A DNA stretch of 11,165 nucleotides from the NCBI GenBank assembly GCA_021815905.1, contig JAKAZP010000046.1, positions 1-11,165 of the forward strand, given 5' to 3'. Positions 1-7,356 of the stretch are shown in pieces. The position numbers were made by a program, and so were the translations under genes. How positions within the stretch are numbered: the stretch's first letter is position 1; every line of letters begins with the position of its first letter. This DNA comes from Pseudomonadota bacterium (lineage in GTDB: Bacteria; Pseudomonadota; Gammaproteobacteria; Steroidobacterales; Steroidobacteraceae). The notes under the pieces were generated by a model that was not told where the DNA came from, did not search any database, and saw only the letters and a list, made by a program, of their open reading frames with translations.

Positions 1-846
1 GAATGAAACGGGCGCGAAGCAGGGGTTCAGGTCGATCGCCGCGTCGGTGCACGAGATGCGCTGCTTCTGGTACAGGCCGCTCGCCGAGAGGTAGAGGCCC
101 CCGTGAGTGTAGGCGACCTTGCCCTGAAAGCCCGGCGAGCTGTGATTCACCGGCGCCTGGCCGAGCGTGTTGAGCGGGTCGAAGATGCCGACCGTGACCT
201 TCGCCCCCATCATGTCGGGGGTCGTGTAGTCGATCTGTGACAGCCAGTCGGTGTAGATGTAGCCGAGACCGATCGAGCCGAGCGAAGTGTTGGCGGGGGC
301 GGCGTAATTGCCGTTGCCGGCGCCGACCCCGAGCAGCGTCATGTCATTGAGGATCGCGTCCGCGCCGAACAGGCCGATGTTGCGTCCGGCCATGATGGTC
401 CCGAATTCCTTGTTGCCGACGGTGAGGAACACCTGCCGGACGTCGAGGCCGGCGGTGCCGAGCGCCGTGTGGCCGAACCCCGTGGGGTCCGCCGCCTGCA
501 GGTTGGGGCTGCCGCCGTCGTTGGTGCTGATGCCCGGATACAGCCCGAAGGTGAAGCCGAGGTCCCAGCCGTCCTGGGTCGTGGCGCCGCTCACCGTCAA
601 GGCCGCAGGCAAGAGCCCGTTGCTCACCGACGACGAGGAGCTGCTGTCGGATACGCAGGCGAGGCCGCCGTCGACGACGTTCGCGTCGCTCGCCTTCTGG
701 CAGTTGGAATAGATGTAGTTGGCGTTGACGTTACCGTCGAACGACAACTTCCACTTGCCCGCGTTCACGTCGATCGCTTTCGCCGTCGGCACGGCAAGAA
801 CGCTCAACACAGCCGCTGCGACCAGGCCGGTTCGTTGATTTCTCAT
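1..846 (-). CDS. Outer-membrane porin, 3' end beyond window (partial)
   Basis: Reading the minus strand from the ATG at 846 gives 282 uninterrupted codons that run off the left edge, so the C-terminal barrel is missing. The product starts with a Sec signal peptide (MRNQRTGLVAAAVLSVLAVP, then TAKA, likely cleaved after residue 24). It continues as alternating amphipathic, Gly/Asn/aromatic-rich strands typical of general porins, for example LDVRQVFLTVGNKEFGTIMAGRN and LGSIGLGYIYTDW. Two cysteines in the first extracellular-like segment (about C49 and C64) could form a disulfide, which is inference. A strong Shine-Dalgarno AAGGAGG lies at 856-862, nine bases from the ATG, and fixes the start. 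The expected role is passive diffusion of small solutes across the outer membrane; the solute cannot be read from sequence. A near-perfect sigma-54 promoter just upstream and the divergent EBP gene suggest inducible expression for a particular carbon or nitrogen source. Confidence 0.88.
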   Translation of the reverse strand, partial: MRNQRTGLVAAAVLSVLAVPTAKAIDVNAGKWKLSFDGNVNANYIYSNCQKASDANVVDGGLACVSDSSSSSSVSNGLLPAALTVSGATTQDGWDLGFTFGLYPGISTNDGGSPNLQAADPTGFGHTALGTAGLDVRQVFLTVGNKEFGTIMAGRNIGLFGADAILNDMTLLGVGAGNGNYAAPANTSLGSIGLGYIYTDWLSQIDYTTPDMMGAKVTVGIFDPLNTLGQAPVNHSSPGFQGKVAYTHGGLYLSASGLYQKQRISCTDAAIDLNPCFAPVSF

Positions 847-874
847 GGCGGGGCCCCTCCTTGAGACCGGAGAC

Positions 875-890
875 TGCAATGCCCGTGCCA
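875..890 (-). promoter_or_regulatory. Sigma-54 (RpoN) -24/-12 promoter of the porin gene
   Basis: Minus-strand sequence TGGCACG-GGCA-TTGCA matches the RpoN consensus TGGCACR-N4-TTGCW at every fixed position, with the invariant GG and GC correctly spaced. Transcription should start about 12 bases beyond the GC, near 864. That leaves a leader of only about 18 nt whose first bases already include the AAGGAGG ribosome-binding site. The neighbouring gene encodes exactly the kind of AAA+ activator such a promoter needs. Confidence 0.9.
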
Positions 891-950
891 GAGCGGCCAT
901 GGAACGATGAAAGCTGTTGCGCCCGCGAGACGAATGTGTGCGGGAGGCGC

Positions 951-1009
951 CGGCTGTTCCATTTCATGCCACCGGGCGTGACAGCCCTGTCACGCTCCTG
1001 GAACGGCCG
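951..1009. repeat. Large nested inverted repeat around the activator palindrome
   Basis: Arms at 951-961 (CGGCTGTTCCA) and 999-1009 (TGGAACGGCCG) are complementary over 11 bp with a single G-T wobble. They enclose the perfect palindrome at 976-995, whose axis is offset by about 5 bp from that of the outer repeat. The structure could be two overlapping protein-binding sites or a stem inside a stem. The arms contain the recurring hexamer TGGAAC. Confidence 0.5.
976..995. promoter_or_regulatory. Perfect 20-bp palindrome, probable upstream activator site
   Basis: GCGTGACAG-CC-CTGTCACGC is a perfect inverted repeat of 9-bp arms with a 2-bp spacer. It lies about 120 bp upstream of the predicted sigma-54 start site, a usual distance for an enhancer bound by a Fis-type EBP. 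The half-site GTGACA/TGTCAC is repeated at 1118-1130. That the neighbouring EBP binds here is inferred from position and symmetry. Confidence 0.7.
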
Positions 1010-1117
1010 CCGCGCAAGCGATCGAAGCCCGACGGCCCCGGCCATCGACGCCCGGAAATTCCAGGCAAACTGGCTTCGGCTCGGCTTGCAGTCGCCTGGC
1101 GACCGTGTTTCTCTATC

Positions 1118-1130
1118 GTGACACTGTCAC
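1118..1130. promoter_or_regulatory. Second GTGACA/TGTCAC palindrome, candidate enhancer or autoregulatory site
   Basis: GTGACA-C-TGTCAC uses the same half-sites as the palindrome at 976-995 but with a 1-bp instead of a 4-bp spacer. It sits 53 bp upstream of the activator start codon and about 260 bp from the predicted porin start site. It could be a second enhancer or an operator for autoregulation. A weaker relative, GTGAC-GCA-GTCGC, is at 1148-1160. Confidence 0.55.
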
Positions 1131-1183
1131 CGCGACACGTGGCTTGGGTGACGCAGTCGCCCCCGGTCGTCTGGGAGGTTCGT

Positions 1184-2251
<1,068 letters not shown>

Positions 2252-2280
2252 CTACAACACGAAGCCGGCCCCGTGAGCTG

Positions 2281-2326
2281 GCCCGCCGCTTGCAGGCGGG
2301 CACAGCGGCCCGCATGCGCGCGGGCC
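2281..2326 (+). promoter_or_regulatory. Two tandem hairpins between activator and pqqD-like gene
   Basis: GCCCGCC (2281-2287) pairs perfectly with GGCGGGC (2295-2301) across a 7-nt loop. GGCCCGC (2307-2313) pairs perfectly with GCGGGCC (2320-2326) across a 6-nt loop. Because the arms share GCCCGC/GCGGGC cores, the inner arms (2295-2301 and 2307-2313) can also pair with each other. No U-tract follows, so simple intrinsic termination is not shown. Transcript processing, attenuation or chance in GC-rich DNA are all possible. Confidence 0.35.
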
Positions 2327-2335
2327 ACCGATCAC

Positions 2336-2614
2336 ATGAAGGCAAAGAGCGCATCCGGCGAGGGAAAACTCCGGCTCGCCCCGGGACATCGAGTCCGCAT
2401 CGACCGCCGGGCGCGCGGCGCCGTGCTCGTGACGCCCGCCGGTCCGGTGCCGCTCAATGATGCGGCGGCCGCCATCCTCTCGCTCTGCGATGGCGCCCGG
2501 ACGCGCGAGGAGATCGTGGCCCAGGTGACCCCTGGAGCGGACCTCGCGGTCGCGGGCGACGTGCGCGCCTTCATCGCCGTCGCCACTCGCAGCGGCTGGA
2601 TCCTCGAGCGCTGA
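2336..2614 (+). CDS. Orphan PqqD-family (RiPP recognition element) protein
   Basis: The 92-aa product matches the PqqD family in length and pattern: an N-terminal beta strand region (RLAPGHRVRIDRRARGAVL), the signature VPLNDAAAAILSLCDGARTREEIV (about 38-61), then DVRAFIAVATRSGWI in the C-terminal helix. PqqD proteins have a winged-helix RRE fold. They bind a ribosomally made precursor peptide and present it to a radical SAM enzyme, classically PqqA to PqqE in PQQ synthesis. No pqqA, pqqB, pqqC or pqqE lies nearby, so it is either a stray pqqD, a partner of a distant maturation system, or a PqqD-like protein with another role. The ATG at 2336 gives the family length; a GTG at 2273 would add 21 low-complexity residues that encode the hairpins. 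No strong ribosome-binding site is visible. It lies 84 bp after the activator gene on the same strand and may be co-transcribed. Confidence 0.8.
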   Translation: MKAKSASGEGKLRLAPGHRVRIDRRARGAVLVTPAGPVPLNDAAAAILSLCDGARTREEIVAQVTPGADLAVAGDVRAFIAVATRSGWILER

Positions 2615-2686
2615 GCCGAAGGCCGCACGCGAGGAACCCCGATCGCGTGGCGAGCGTTCTCCGCCGATACGTCGTAGGATGCGACC

Positions 2687-3868
2687 TTGGCCGTGGACAC
2701 CTCCGATTCCCCAAGCCGCACCCCGCGGCTAGAGTCCGTGCGTGCCGGCGAAAGCGAGCCGGCGCCCGGGCATGGGCGCGTCCCGGCGCAGCCGGGCGAG
2801 CCGGAGCGCGCCGCGGCGTCGGGGGCGCGCGAGCCGCGGCAGCCCTGGTTTCGCCGGCGGGGCGTGCTCCTCGCCGGCGGGGTCGTGCTCGTGCTCGTGG
2901 TGCTCGGCGGGGCGTACTGGTGGTGGCATCAGCGCGGCTTCGTCAGCACCGATGACGCCTTCCTCAATGCGCACATCGAGCGGCTCTCCCCGAGAGTCGC
3001 CGGGCAGGTGACGGCCGTTCTCGTCGAGGACAACCAACCGGTGCACGCCGGGCAGGTGCTGGTGCGCCTGGACCCGTCGACCTATCGGGTGGCGCTGCGG
3101 CAGGCGCTCGCCGGGCGCCTGCAGGCGCAGACCGCGCTCGGGGAGGCGAAGGCGAACGTCGCCGTTGCGCAGGCGAGTCTCGCGCAGGCGAGCGCGAACG
3201 TCGCCAACGCGCGGGCGAGCTACGTCCGCGCCGCCGCCGACCTGCGGCGGTACGACTCGCTTCGCCGGGTCAATCCTCAGGCCGTCTCGCGCAGCTCGGT
3301 GGATCAGGCGGTGGCGGCCGAGCGCAGCGCCGCCGCGGAGCTGCGCGCGGTGCGGCAGCGGGTGCGCGGCACGCAGGCGCAGATCGATGCCGCGCAGGCG
3401 GCGGTCGCCGGAGCGCGCGCGAAGGTCGCGACCGCCGACGCCGAGGTGCGCCAGGCCCGGCTCAATCTCTCCTATACCGCGATCTCGGCGCCCGAGGCCG
3501 GCCACGTGGCCAATCGCACCGTGGCGGTCGGCAACTACGTCACCCCGGGGGAGCAGATGCTCGCGGTCGTGCCGATGCACCTGTGGGTGACGGCGAACTT
3601 CAAGGAGACCGAGATCGATCGGATCCGGCCCGGAGATCGGGTCACCGTCCACATCGACGCCTGCCCGCGGGCCGACGCCCGCGGTCACGTGGAGTCGATC
3701 CAGCGCGGCGCCGGGCAGGCCTTCGACCTGCTGCCGCCGGAAAACGCGACCGGCAACTACATCAAGATCGTCCAACGGGTGCCCGTCAGGATCACGCTCG
3801 ACTCGGTGCCGTCAGGCTGCGTCCTCGGTCCGGGCATGTCGGTCGAGCCGACGGTCAAGGTGAACTGA
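2687..3868 (+). CDS. emrA: EmrA-like HlyD-family membrane fusion protein of an efflux pump
   Basis: This 393-aa periplasmic adaptor links an inner-membrane MFS exporter to an outer-membrane TolC-type channel. A long Pro/Ala/Glu-rich cytoplasmic tail (1-57) precedes one membrane helix (about 59-78, GVLLAGGVVLVLVVLGGAYW). The HlyD/biotinyl-lipoyl half-motif follows (VSTDDAFLNAHIERLSPRVA, 86-105, and VHAGQVLVRLDPSTY, 119-133). Next come an Ala/Gln/Arg-rich coiled-coil hairpin (about 135-255), the second lipoyl half (ISAPEAGHVANRTVAVGNYV) and a beta-barrel domain (LWVTANFKETEIDRIRPGDRV). The likely start is TTG 2687, since AGGA (2676-2679) sits 7 bases before it; GTG 2693 is the alternative and would drop two residues. 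emrB follows with no gap. Substrates cannot be inferred, and no MarR-type repressor or tolC homologue lies in the window. Confidence 0.92.
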   Translation: MAVDTSDSPSRTPRLESVRAGESEPAPGHGRVPAQPGEPERAAASGAREPRQPWFRRRGVLLAGGVVLVLVVLGGAYWWWHQRGFVSTDDAFLNAHIERLSPRVAGQVTAVLVEDNQPVHAGQVLVRLDPSTYRVALRQALAGRLQAQTALGEAKANVAVAQASLAQASANVANARASYVRAAADLRRYDSLRRVNPQAVSRSSVDQAVAAERSAAAELRAVRQRVRGTQAQIDAAQAAVAGARAKVATADAEVRQARLNLSYTAISAPEAGHVANRTVAVGNYVTPGEQMLAVVPMHLWVTANFKETEIDRIRPGDRVTVHIDACPRADARGHVESIQRGAGQAFDLLPPENATGNYIKIVQRVPVRITLDSVPSGCVLGPGMSVEPTVKVN

Positions 3869-5521
3869 GTGGCCGGGCCCCCGGCCGGAAGCGCCCGCCC
3901 GGGGCGAGGGTGGACGCCCGCCCGTTCCGCCGCCGGCAATCGCAGCCCGTGGCTGATCGCGAGCATCATCTCGATCTCCGCGTTCATGGAGGTGCTCGAC
4001 ACCGCGATCGCCAACGTCTCTCTCGGCCACATCGCCGGAGCGACCGCCTCGAGCTACGACCAGGCCACCTGGATCCTGACCAGCTATCTCATCGCCAACG
4101 CCGTCGTGATTCCGATGAGCGGGTGGCTTTCGGATGTCTTCGGGCGCAAGCGCTACTACATGACGAGCGTCGCGATCTTCACCGGCGCCTCGCTCTGCTG
4201 CGGACTCGCGCCTTCGCTCAGTTTCCTCATCGTCGCGCGCCTCGTGCAGGGAGTCGGCGGTGGCGGCCTGCAGCCCGTGACCCAGGCGATGCTGATCGAC
4301 ACCTTTCCCCCCGGGCAGCGCGGGCGCGCGATGTCGGTGTACGGGCTTACGGTGATCCTCGCGCCCATGATCGGGCCGCTGCTCGGCGGTTACATCACCG
4401 ATCAGTTCTCCTGGCACTGGATCTTCCTCATCAACGTGCCTGTCGGCATCCTGTCGCTCACCCTGGTGGAGTGGTTGGTGGATGAGCCGCCGCTGCTCGT
4501 CCGCGAGCGGCGGGAGCGCTGGCAACGCGGCGTGCATTTCGACCTCGCGGGCGCGGCGCTCATCGCGATCGGCTTGGGCTCGCTCGAGGTCATGCTCGAT
4601 CGGGGCGTGCAGGATGACTGGTTCTCGAGCCCCCTCATACTCGGCGCGGCCGTGCTCGCCGGCGTCGCTCTCGTCGCATTCGTCATCTGGGAGCTCATCG
4701 AGCCTCAGCCGCTGCTCGACATGACCCTGTTCAAATACCCGAACTTCGCCTCGGCGACGCTGGTCATCATGACCATCGGCGTGATCCTGTTCGGCACCAC
4801 CCAGTTCATTCCCCAGCTGTTGCAGGAGGTGCTCGGCTACACGGCCCAGCAGGCGGGACTCGCGCTGACGCTCGGCGGCATCATCACGCTCTTCAGCATG
4901 CCGGCGGCGGGTTTCCTCTCGGACAAGATGCAACCGCGGTATCTGATGGGAGGGGCGCTGCTGCTCGAAGCCGGCGCTCTCTGGCACATGTCCGGCTTTT
5001 CCATCACGGTCACCTTCGGCCAGGTTGCGCTCGCGCGGATGTGGCAGTCCGCGGGAATCCCGTTCCTGTTCGTGCCTCTCATGAGCGCCGCGTACGTCGG
5101 CCTCCCGCCGGCGAAGAACAACAGGGCCTCGGCCATGATCAACGTCGGGCGCAATCTCGGCGGCAGCATCGGCATCTCGCTGGTGCAGGCGCTGCTGGCA
5201 CGGCGCGAGCAGTTCCACCAGGCGCGCTTGGTGGGGGGCCTGCAGCCGCTCAATCCGGTGTACCGGCACGCGATCCGCGCACTGAGCGCCGATCTCGTGA
5301 GCCGCGGGGCCCCGGTCGCGCAGGCCTCGCAGATCGCGATCGCCGAGCTCTACCGGAAGGTCGTTCGAGAGGCGCACATGATGGCCTACCTCGATGTCTT
5401 CTGGGCCCTGATGCTGTTCGTGCTGGTGATGGTGCCGCTGATCTTCGTCATTCGCAGTCGCCCGCCCGAGGCGCATTCGAGCGAGGATGACTCCGCCGCC
5501 TCGGCGCATGCGGCGCTCTGA
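3869..5521 (+). CDS. emrB: EmrB/QacA-type (DHA2) MFS drug exporter
   Basis: This 550-aa protein of the 14-helix DHA2 family is a proton-coupled exporter of drugs or toxic hydrophobic compounds. Visible signatures are the first helix with the family LDTAIANVSL motif (about 43-52), motif A GWLSDVFGRKRYY between helices 2 and 3, LVQGVGGGGLQPVTQAML in helix 4, and motif C GLTVILAPMIGPLLGG in helix 5, which marks exporters. Many further hydrophobic segments extend to a final helix (DVFWALMLFVLVMVPLIFVI) and a short acidic tail. The GTG start at 3869 directly follows the emrA stop (TGA-GTG), which points to translational coupling. AAGG at 3857-3860 could serve as the ribosome-binding site inside the end of emrA. 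About 26 Gly/Pro/Arg-rich residues precede the conserved part, so the real start might be slightly downstream. It works with the emrA product just upstream. Confidence 0.93.
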   Translation: MAGPPAGSARPGRGWTPARSAAGNRSPWLIASIISISAFMEVLDTAIANVSLGHIAGATASSYDQATWILTSYLIANAVVIPMSGWLSDVFGRKRYYMTSVAIFTGASLCCGLAPSLSFLIVARLVQGVGGGGLQPVTQAMLIDTFPPGQRGRAMSVYGLTVILAPMIGPLLGGYITDQFSWHWIFLINVPVGILSLTLVEWLVDEPPLLVRERRERWQRGVHFDLAGAALIAIGLGSLEVMLDRGVQDDWFSSPLILGAAVLAGVALVAFVIWELIEPQPLLDMTLFKYPNFASATLVIMTIGVILFGTTQFIPQLLQEVLGYTAQQAGLALTLGGIITLFSMPAAGFLSDKMQPRYLMGGALLLEAGALWHMSGFSITVTFGQVALARMWQSAGIPFLFVPLMSAAYVGLPPAKNNRASAMINVGRNLGGSIGISLVQALLARREQFHQARLVGGLQPLNPVYRHAIRALSADLVSRGAPVAQASQIAIAELYRKVVREAHMMAYLDVFWALMLFVLVMVPLIFVIRSRPPEAHSSEDDSAASAHAAL

Positions 5522-5539
5522 GCCGCTTGGAGTGCGCTC

Positions 5540-6226
5540 ATGAGCGACGCCCCGCATCCGCGCGCCATCCGGTCGTTCGTCACCCGCAGCGGTCGGATCA
5601 CCCTCGCGCAGGAGCGCGCGCTCGAAGAGCTCTGGCCGAAGTACGGTCTCGAGCCCGGCGACCGCCCGCTCGAGCTCGACGCGGTCTTCGGCCGCAGGGC
5701 TGCGCGAGTGCTCGAGATCGGATTCGGCAATGGCGAGAATCTGGTCAGTCTCGCCTCGGCGAGGCCCGAGGCGGATTTCATCGGCATCGAGGTCCATCGG
5801 CCGGGGGTGGGGCGGCTGCTGCTTGCGCTCGAGGAGCGAAAGCTCTCCAATGTCCGCGTGATCTGCCACGACGCGGTGGAGGTGCTCGAGCGCCATCTCA
5901 CCCCCGGGAGCGTCGAGGAGATCCTGATCCTCTTCCCGGACCCCTGGCCCAAGAAGCGTCACCACAAGCGCAGGCTCGTCCAGGGGCCGTTCGTCTCGCT
6001 GCTGGCCGAGCGGCTCAAGCCGGGCGGGGTGCTCCGCCTCGCGACCGACTGGGAGCCCTACGCCCTCGAGATGCTCGCGACGCTGGCAGCGGAGCCGCGC
6101 CTGAGGAATCTCGCTCCCGGGGGCGGATTCGCGCCGCGCCCGGACGAGCGCCCGGTGACGCGCTTCGAGCGCCGGGGAGAGCGGCTCGGGCACCGGGTCT
6201 GGGAGCTTGCCTTCAGCCGGGCCTGA
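5540..6226 (+). CDS. trmB: tRNA (guanine-N7-)-methyltransferase TrmB
   Basis: The 228-aa enzyme transfers methyl from S-adenosylmethionine to N7 of G46 in the tRNA variable loop. The SAM-binding motif VLEIGFGNGE (57-66), the acidic strand end GIEVHRPGV (82-90), the TrmB hallmark FPDPWPKKRHHKRR (132-145), the conserved LRLATDWEPYA (165-175) and the C-terminal TRFERRGERLGHRVWEL (207-222) are all present. Length fits the family (E. coli 239 aa). The ATG at 5540 is supported by TGGAG at 5528-5532 with 7-nt spacing. It follows emrB by 18 bp on the same strand and may share its transcript, although the functions are unrelated. Its last 14 bases overlap the end of the convergent marC-like gene. Confidence 0.97.
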   Translation: MSDAPHPRAIRSFVTRSGRITLAQERALEELWPKYGLEPGDRPLELDAVFGRRAARVLEIGFGNGENLVSLASARPEADFIGIEVHRPGVGRLLLALEERKLSNVRVICHDAVEVLERHLTPGSVEEILILFPDPWPKKRHHKRRLVQGPFVSLLAERLKPGGVLRLATDWEPYALEMLATLAAEPRLRNLAPGGGFAPRPDERPVTRFERRGERLGHRVWELAFSRA

Positions 6227-6851
6227 CCAGGAACGCGGTCCGCAGGCCGTCGATCACGAATTGCACCGCCAGCGCTCCGAGCACCACCCCGAGCAGCCGT
6301 CCGGCGACATTCACCCCCGTCACGCCGATCACCTTCATGAGCCGGTCCGCAAGCCACATCATGACGAGCGCGATCGTGAGCACCACGGCGGCGGCGGCGA
6401 GCAACGCGAGGAACATGACCGGCTCGCGCACGATGTGCACGGGGCCGAACCACAGGAGCACCGTCGCGAGGGCCCCGGGGCCCGCGATGAAGGGGAAGGC
6501 CACCGGAAACACCGAAATGTCCGCCCGGCGCCGGCTTTCCGCCTGCTCGTCGGTCGATGTCCGGCTGCCGGACTCGCGCGCGAACACCATCTCCAGGGCG
6601 AGCAGGAACAGCAGCACTCCCCCGAATATCCGGAAGGCCTCCAGGCTGATGCCCATGACCGCGAGGAACGGCGCTCCGCCTACGGCGAAGAGCACGATGA
6701 TGAGGGCCGCGACCCCCACCGCCTTGATGGCCATGCGGCGCTGGTACTCCGGTGCCGCGCCGCGGGTGAGACCGCTGAAGAGCGGCACCAGGCTCACCGG
6801 CTCCACCACCACGAAGAACACGACGAAGAATTTCAACGCCTGCTCGAGCAT
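6213..6851 (-). CDS. MarC-family (UPF0056) integral membrane protein
   Basis: The 212-aa multi-spanning inner-membrane protein belongs to the MarC/UPF0056 family, whose function is unsettled (once linked to multiple antibiotic resistance in E. coli, later not supported). Typical marks are the N-terminal helix FFVVFFVVVEPVSLVPLF, the GGAPFLAVMGISLEAFRIFGGVLLFLLALEMVF stretch split by a charged loop, then VFPVAFPFIAGPGALATVLL (the family's P-x-(I/T)-AGPG signature) and a final helix ending VQFVIDGLRTAF. I prefer the start MLEQALKFF at 6851 because the family begins right at the first helix and GGTGG lies about 7 bases upstream. An in-frame ATG at 6872 would add MRIGGAS. The stop lies within the end of trmB, giving a 14-bp tail-to-tail overlap with no room for a terminator between the two genes. 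Confidence 0.92.
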   Translation of the reverse strand: MLEQALKFFVVFFVVVEPVSLVPLFSGLTRGAAPEYQRRMAIKAVGVAALIIVLFAVGGAPFLAVMGISLEAFRIFGGVLLFLLALEMVFARESGSRTSTDEQAESRRRADISVFPVAFPFIAGPGALATVLLWFGPVHIVREPVMFLALLAAAAVVLTIALVMMWLADRLMKVIGVTGVNVAGRLLGVVLGALAVQFVIDGLRTAFLVRPG

Positions 6852-6936
6852 GGAGGCCCCACCGATGCGCATCCGCTTCTTGAAACGGCTTCACGCGAGG
6901 CGCAACATCGCCTGAGACCCCCGCGCAGCGGGCCGC

Positions 6937-6945
6937 AGAATAACA
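6937..6945 (-). promoter_or_regulatory. Possible extended -10 promoter for the marC-like gene
   Basis: The minus strand reads TGTTATTCT, an extended -10 (TG-N-TATTCT, 4 of 6 matches to TATAAT), in otherwise very GC-rich DNA. No recognisable -35 lies 17 bp upstream. Transcription would begin near 6930, about 80 nt before the start codon. This is weak and position-based. Confidence 0.3.
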
Positions 6946-7034
6946 GTTCCGCGGACTCCCCACGCGGCGTCGTGCGTTCATCCGGGACGCGCAGTCCGAA
7001 CCTCGACGACCGCGCGGCCCCAGGAGGTTTGACG

Positions 7035-7349
7035 ATGGCGGCTCCGCAACCTGGCATCGGCGAATGGTATCGCTTGAACGGCGGTGGGCTGTTCGAGGTC
7101 GTGGCGATCGACGAAGACGACGGCACGATCGACATCCAGTACTTCGATGGAACGGTCGAGGAGATGGACCAGGAAGACTGGTCGGCTCAATGGGACGAGG
7201 GGGAGCTCGAGGCGGCCGAGCCGCCGGAGGACTGGAGCGGGTCGGTCGACGTCGAAGGTGACGACGAGGATGGGCGCGGATCGGACTCGATCAACGAGGA
7301 TCCTACGCTGCGTGCAAGCCCGCTCGACGGTCTCGATCTGTTCGAATGA
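7035..7349 (+). CDS. Small acidic protein, DUF6763-like
   Basis: The 104-aa protein is strongly acidic. Its N-terminal half is IGEWYRLNGGGLFEVVAIDEDDGTIDIQYFDGTVEEMDQEDW (read as two strands, about 8-24 and 25-49), which resembles the gammaproteobacterial DUF6763 family of unknown function. The second half (EAAEPPEDWSGSVDVEGDDEDGRGSD) is Asp/Glu-rich and probably disordered. There is no signal peptide or membrane helix, so it is likely cytoplasmic. The beta-rich segment recalls small SH3/Tudor-like barrels, which is speculative. The start is well supported by AGGAGG at 7022-7027, 7 bases before the ATG. It converges on the Rieske gene with only 7 bp between stop codons. The family name is from memory of the sequence pattern and should be treated as probable. 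Confidence 0.78.
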   Translation: MAAPQPGIGEWYRLNGGGLFEVVAIDEDDGTIDIQYFDGTVEEMDQEDWSAQWDEGELEAAEPPEDWSGSVDVEGDDEDGRGSDSINEDPTLRASPLDGLDLFE

Positions 7350-7356
7350 CCGCCGG

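Larger units (their letters stand above)
847..1183. promoter_or_regulatory. Divergent intergenic control region between porin and sigma-54 activator
   Basis: These roughly 340 bases hold no convincing gene. Reading frames extend into them, but the true starts on either side are set by Shine-Dalgarno sequences. From left to right the region contains the porin ribosome-binding site (856-862), a -24/-12 promoter for the porin (875-890), a nested inverted repeat (951-1009) enclosing a perfect palindrome (976-995), a second palindrome (1118-1130), an imperfect relative (1148-1160) and the activator's ribosome-binding site (1173-1178). The hexamer TGGAAC also recurs at 900-905, 956-961 (inverted) and 999-1004. 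I found no clear IHF consensus between the palindrome and the promoter and no strong sigma-70 promoter for the activator. Confidence 0.8.

Noticed and set aside
1097..1112. Weak -24/-12-like sequence (TGGCGAC-CGTG-TTTCT) facing the activator gene
   Set aside because: The invariant GC of the -12 element is missing and the -24 element is degraded, so it is not credible as an RpoN promoter.
917..1183. N-terminal extension of the sigma-54 activator back to a TTG at 917
   Set aside because: The added 89 residues look like translated non-coding DNA and would cover both palindromes. GGGAGG sits 5 bases before the ATG at 1184.
2252..2690. Search for a pqqA-like precursor peptide near the PqqD-like gene
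   Set aside because: No short frame with the Glu-x3-Tyr core of PqqA and a ribosome-binding site was seen on either side of the gene.
5196..5211. TGGCACG-GCGC-GAGCA resembling a sigma-54 promoter on the plus strand
   Set aside because: It lies inside emrB, its -12 element is GAGCA rather than TTGCA, and no suitable gene start follows.
3812..6193. A 793-codon open frame on the minus strand opposite emrB and trmB
   Set aside because: It is antisense to two well-recognised genes and rich in Arg/His/Glu/Asp with no domain pattern. Long antisense frames are expected from codon bias in high-GC DNA.
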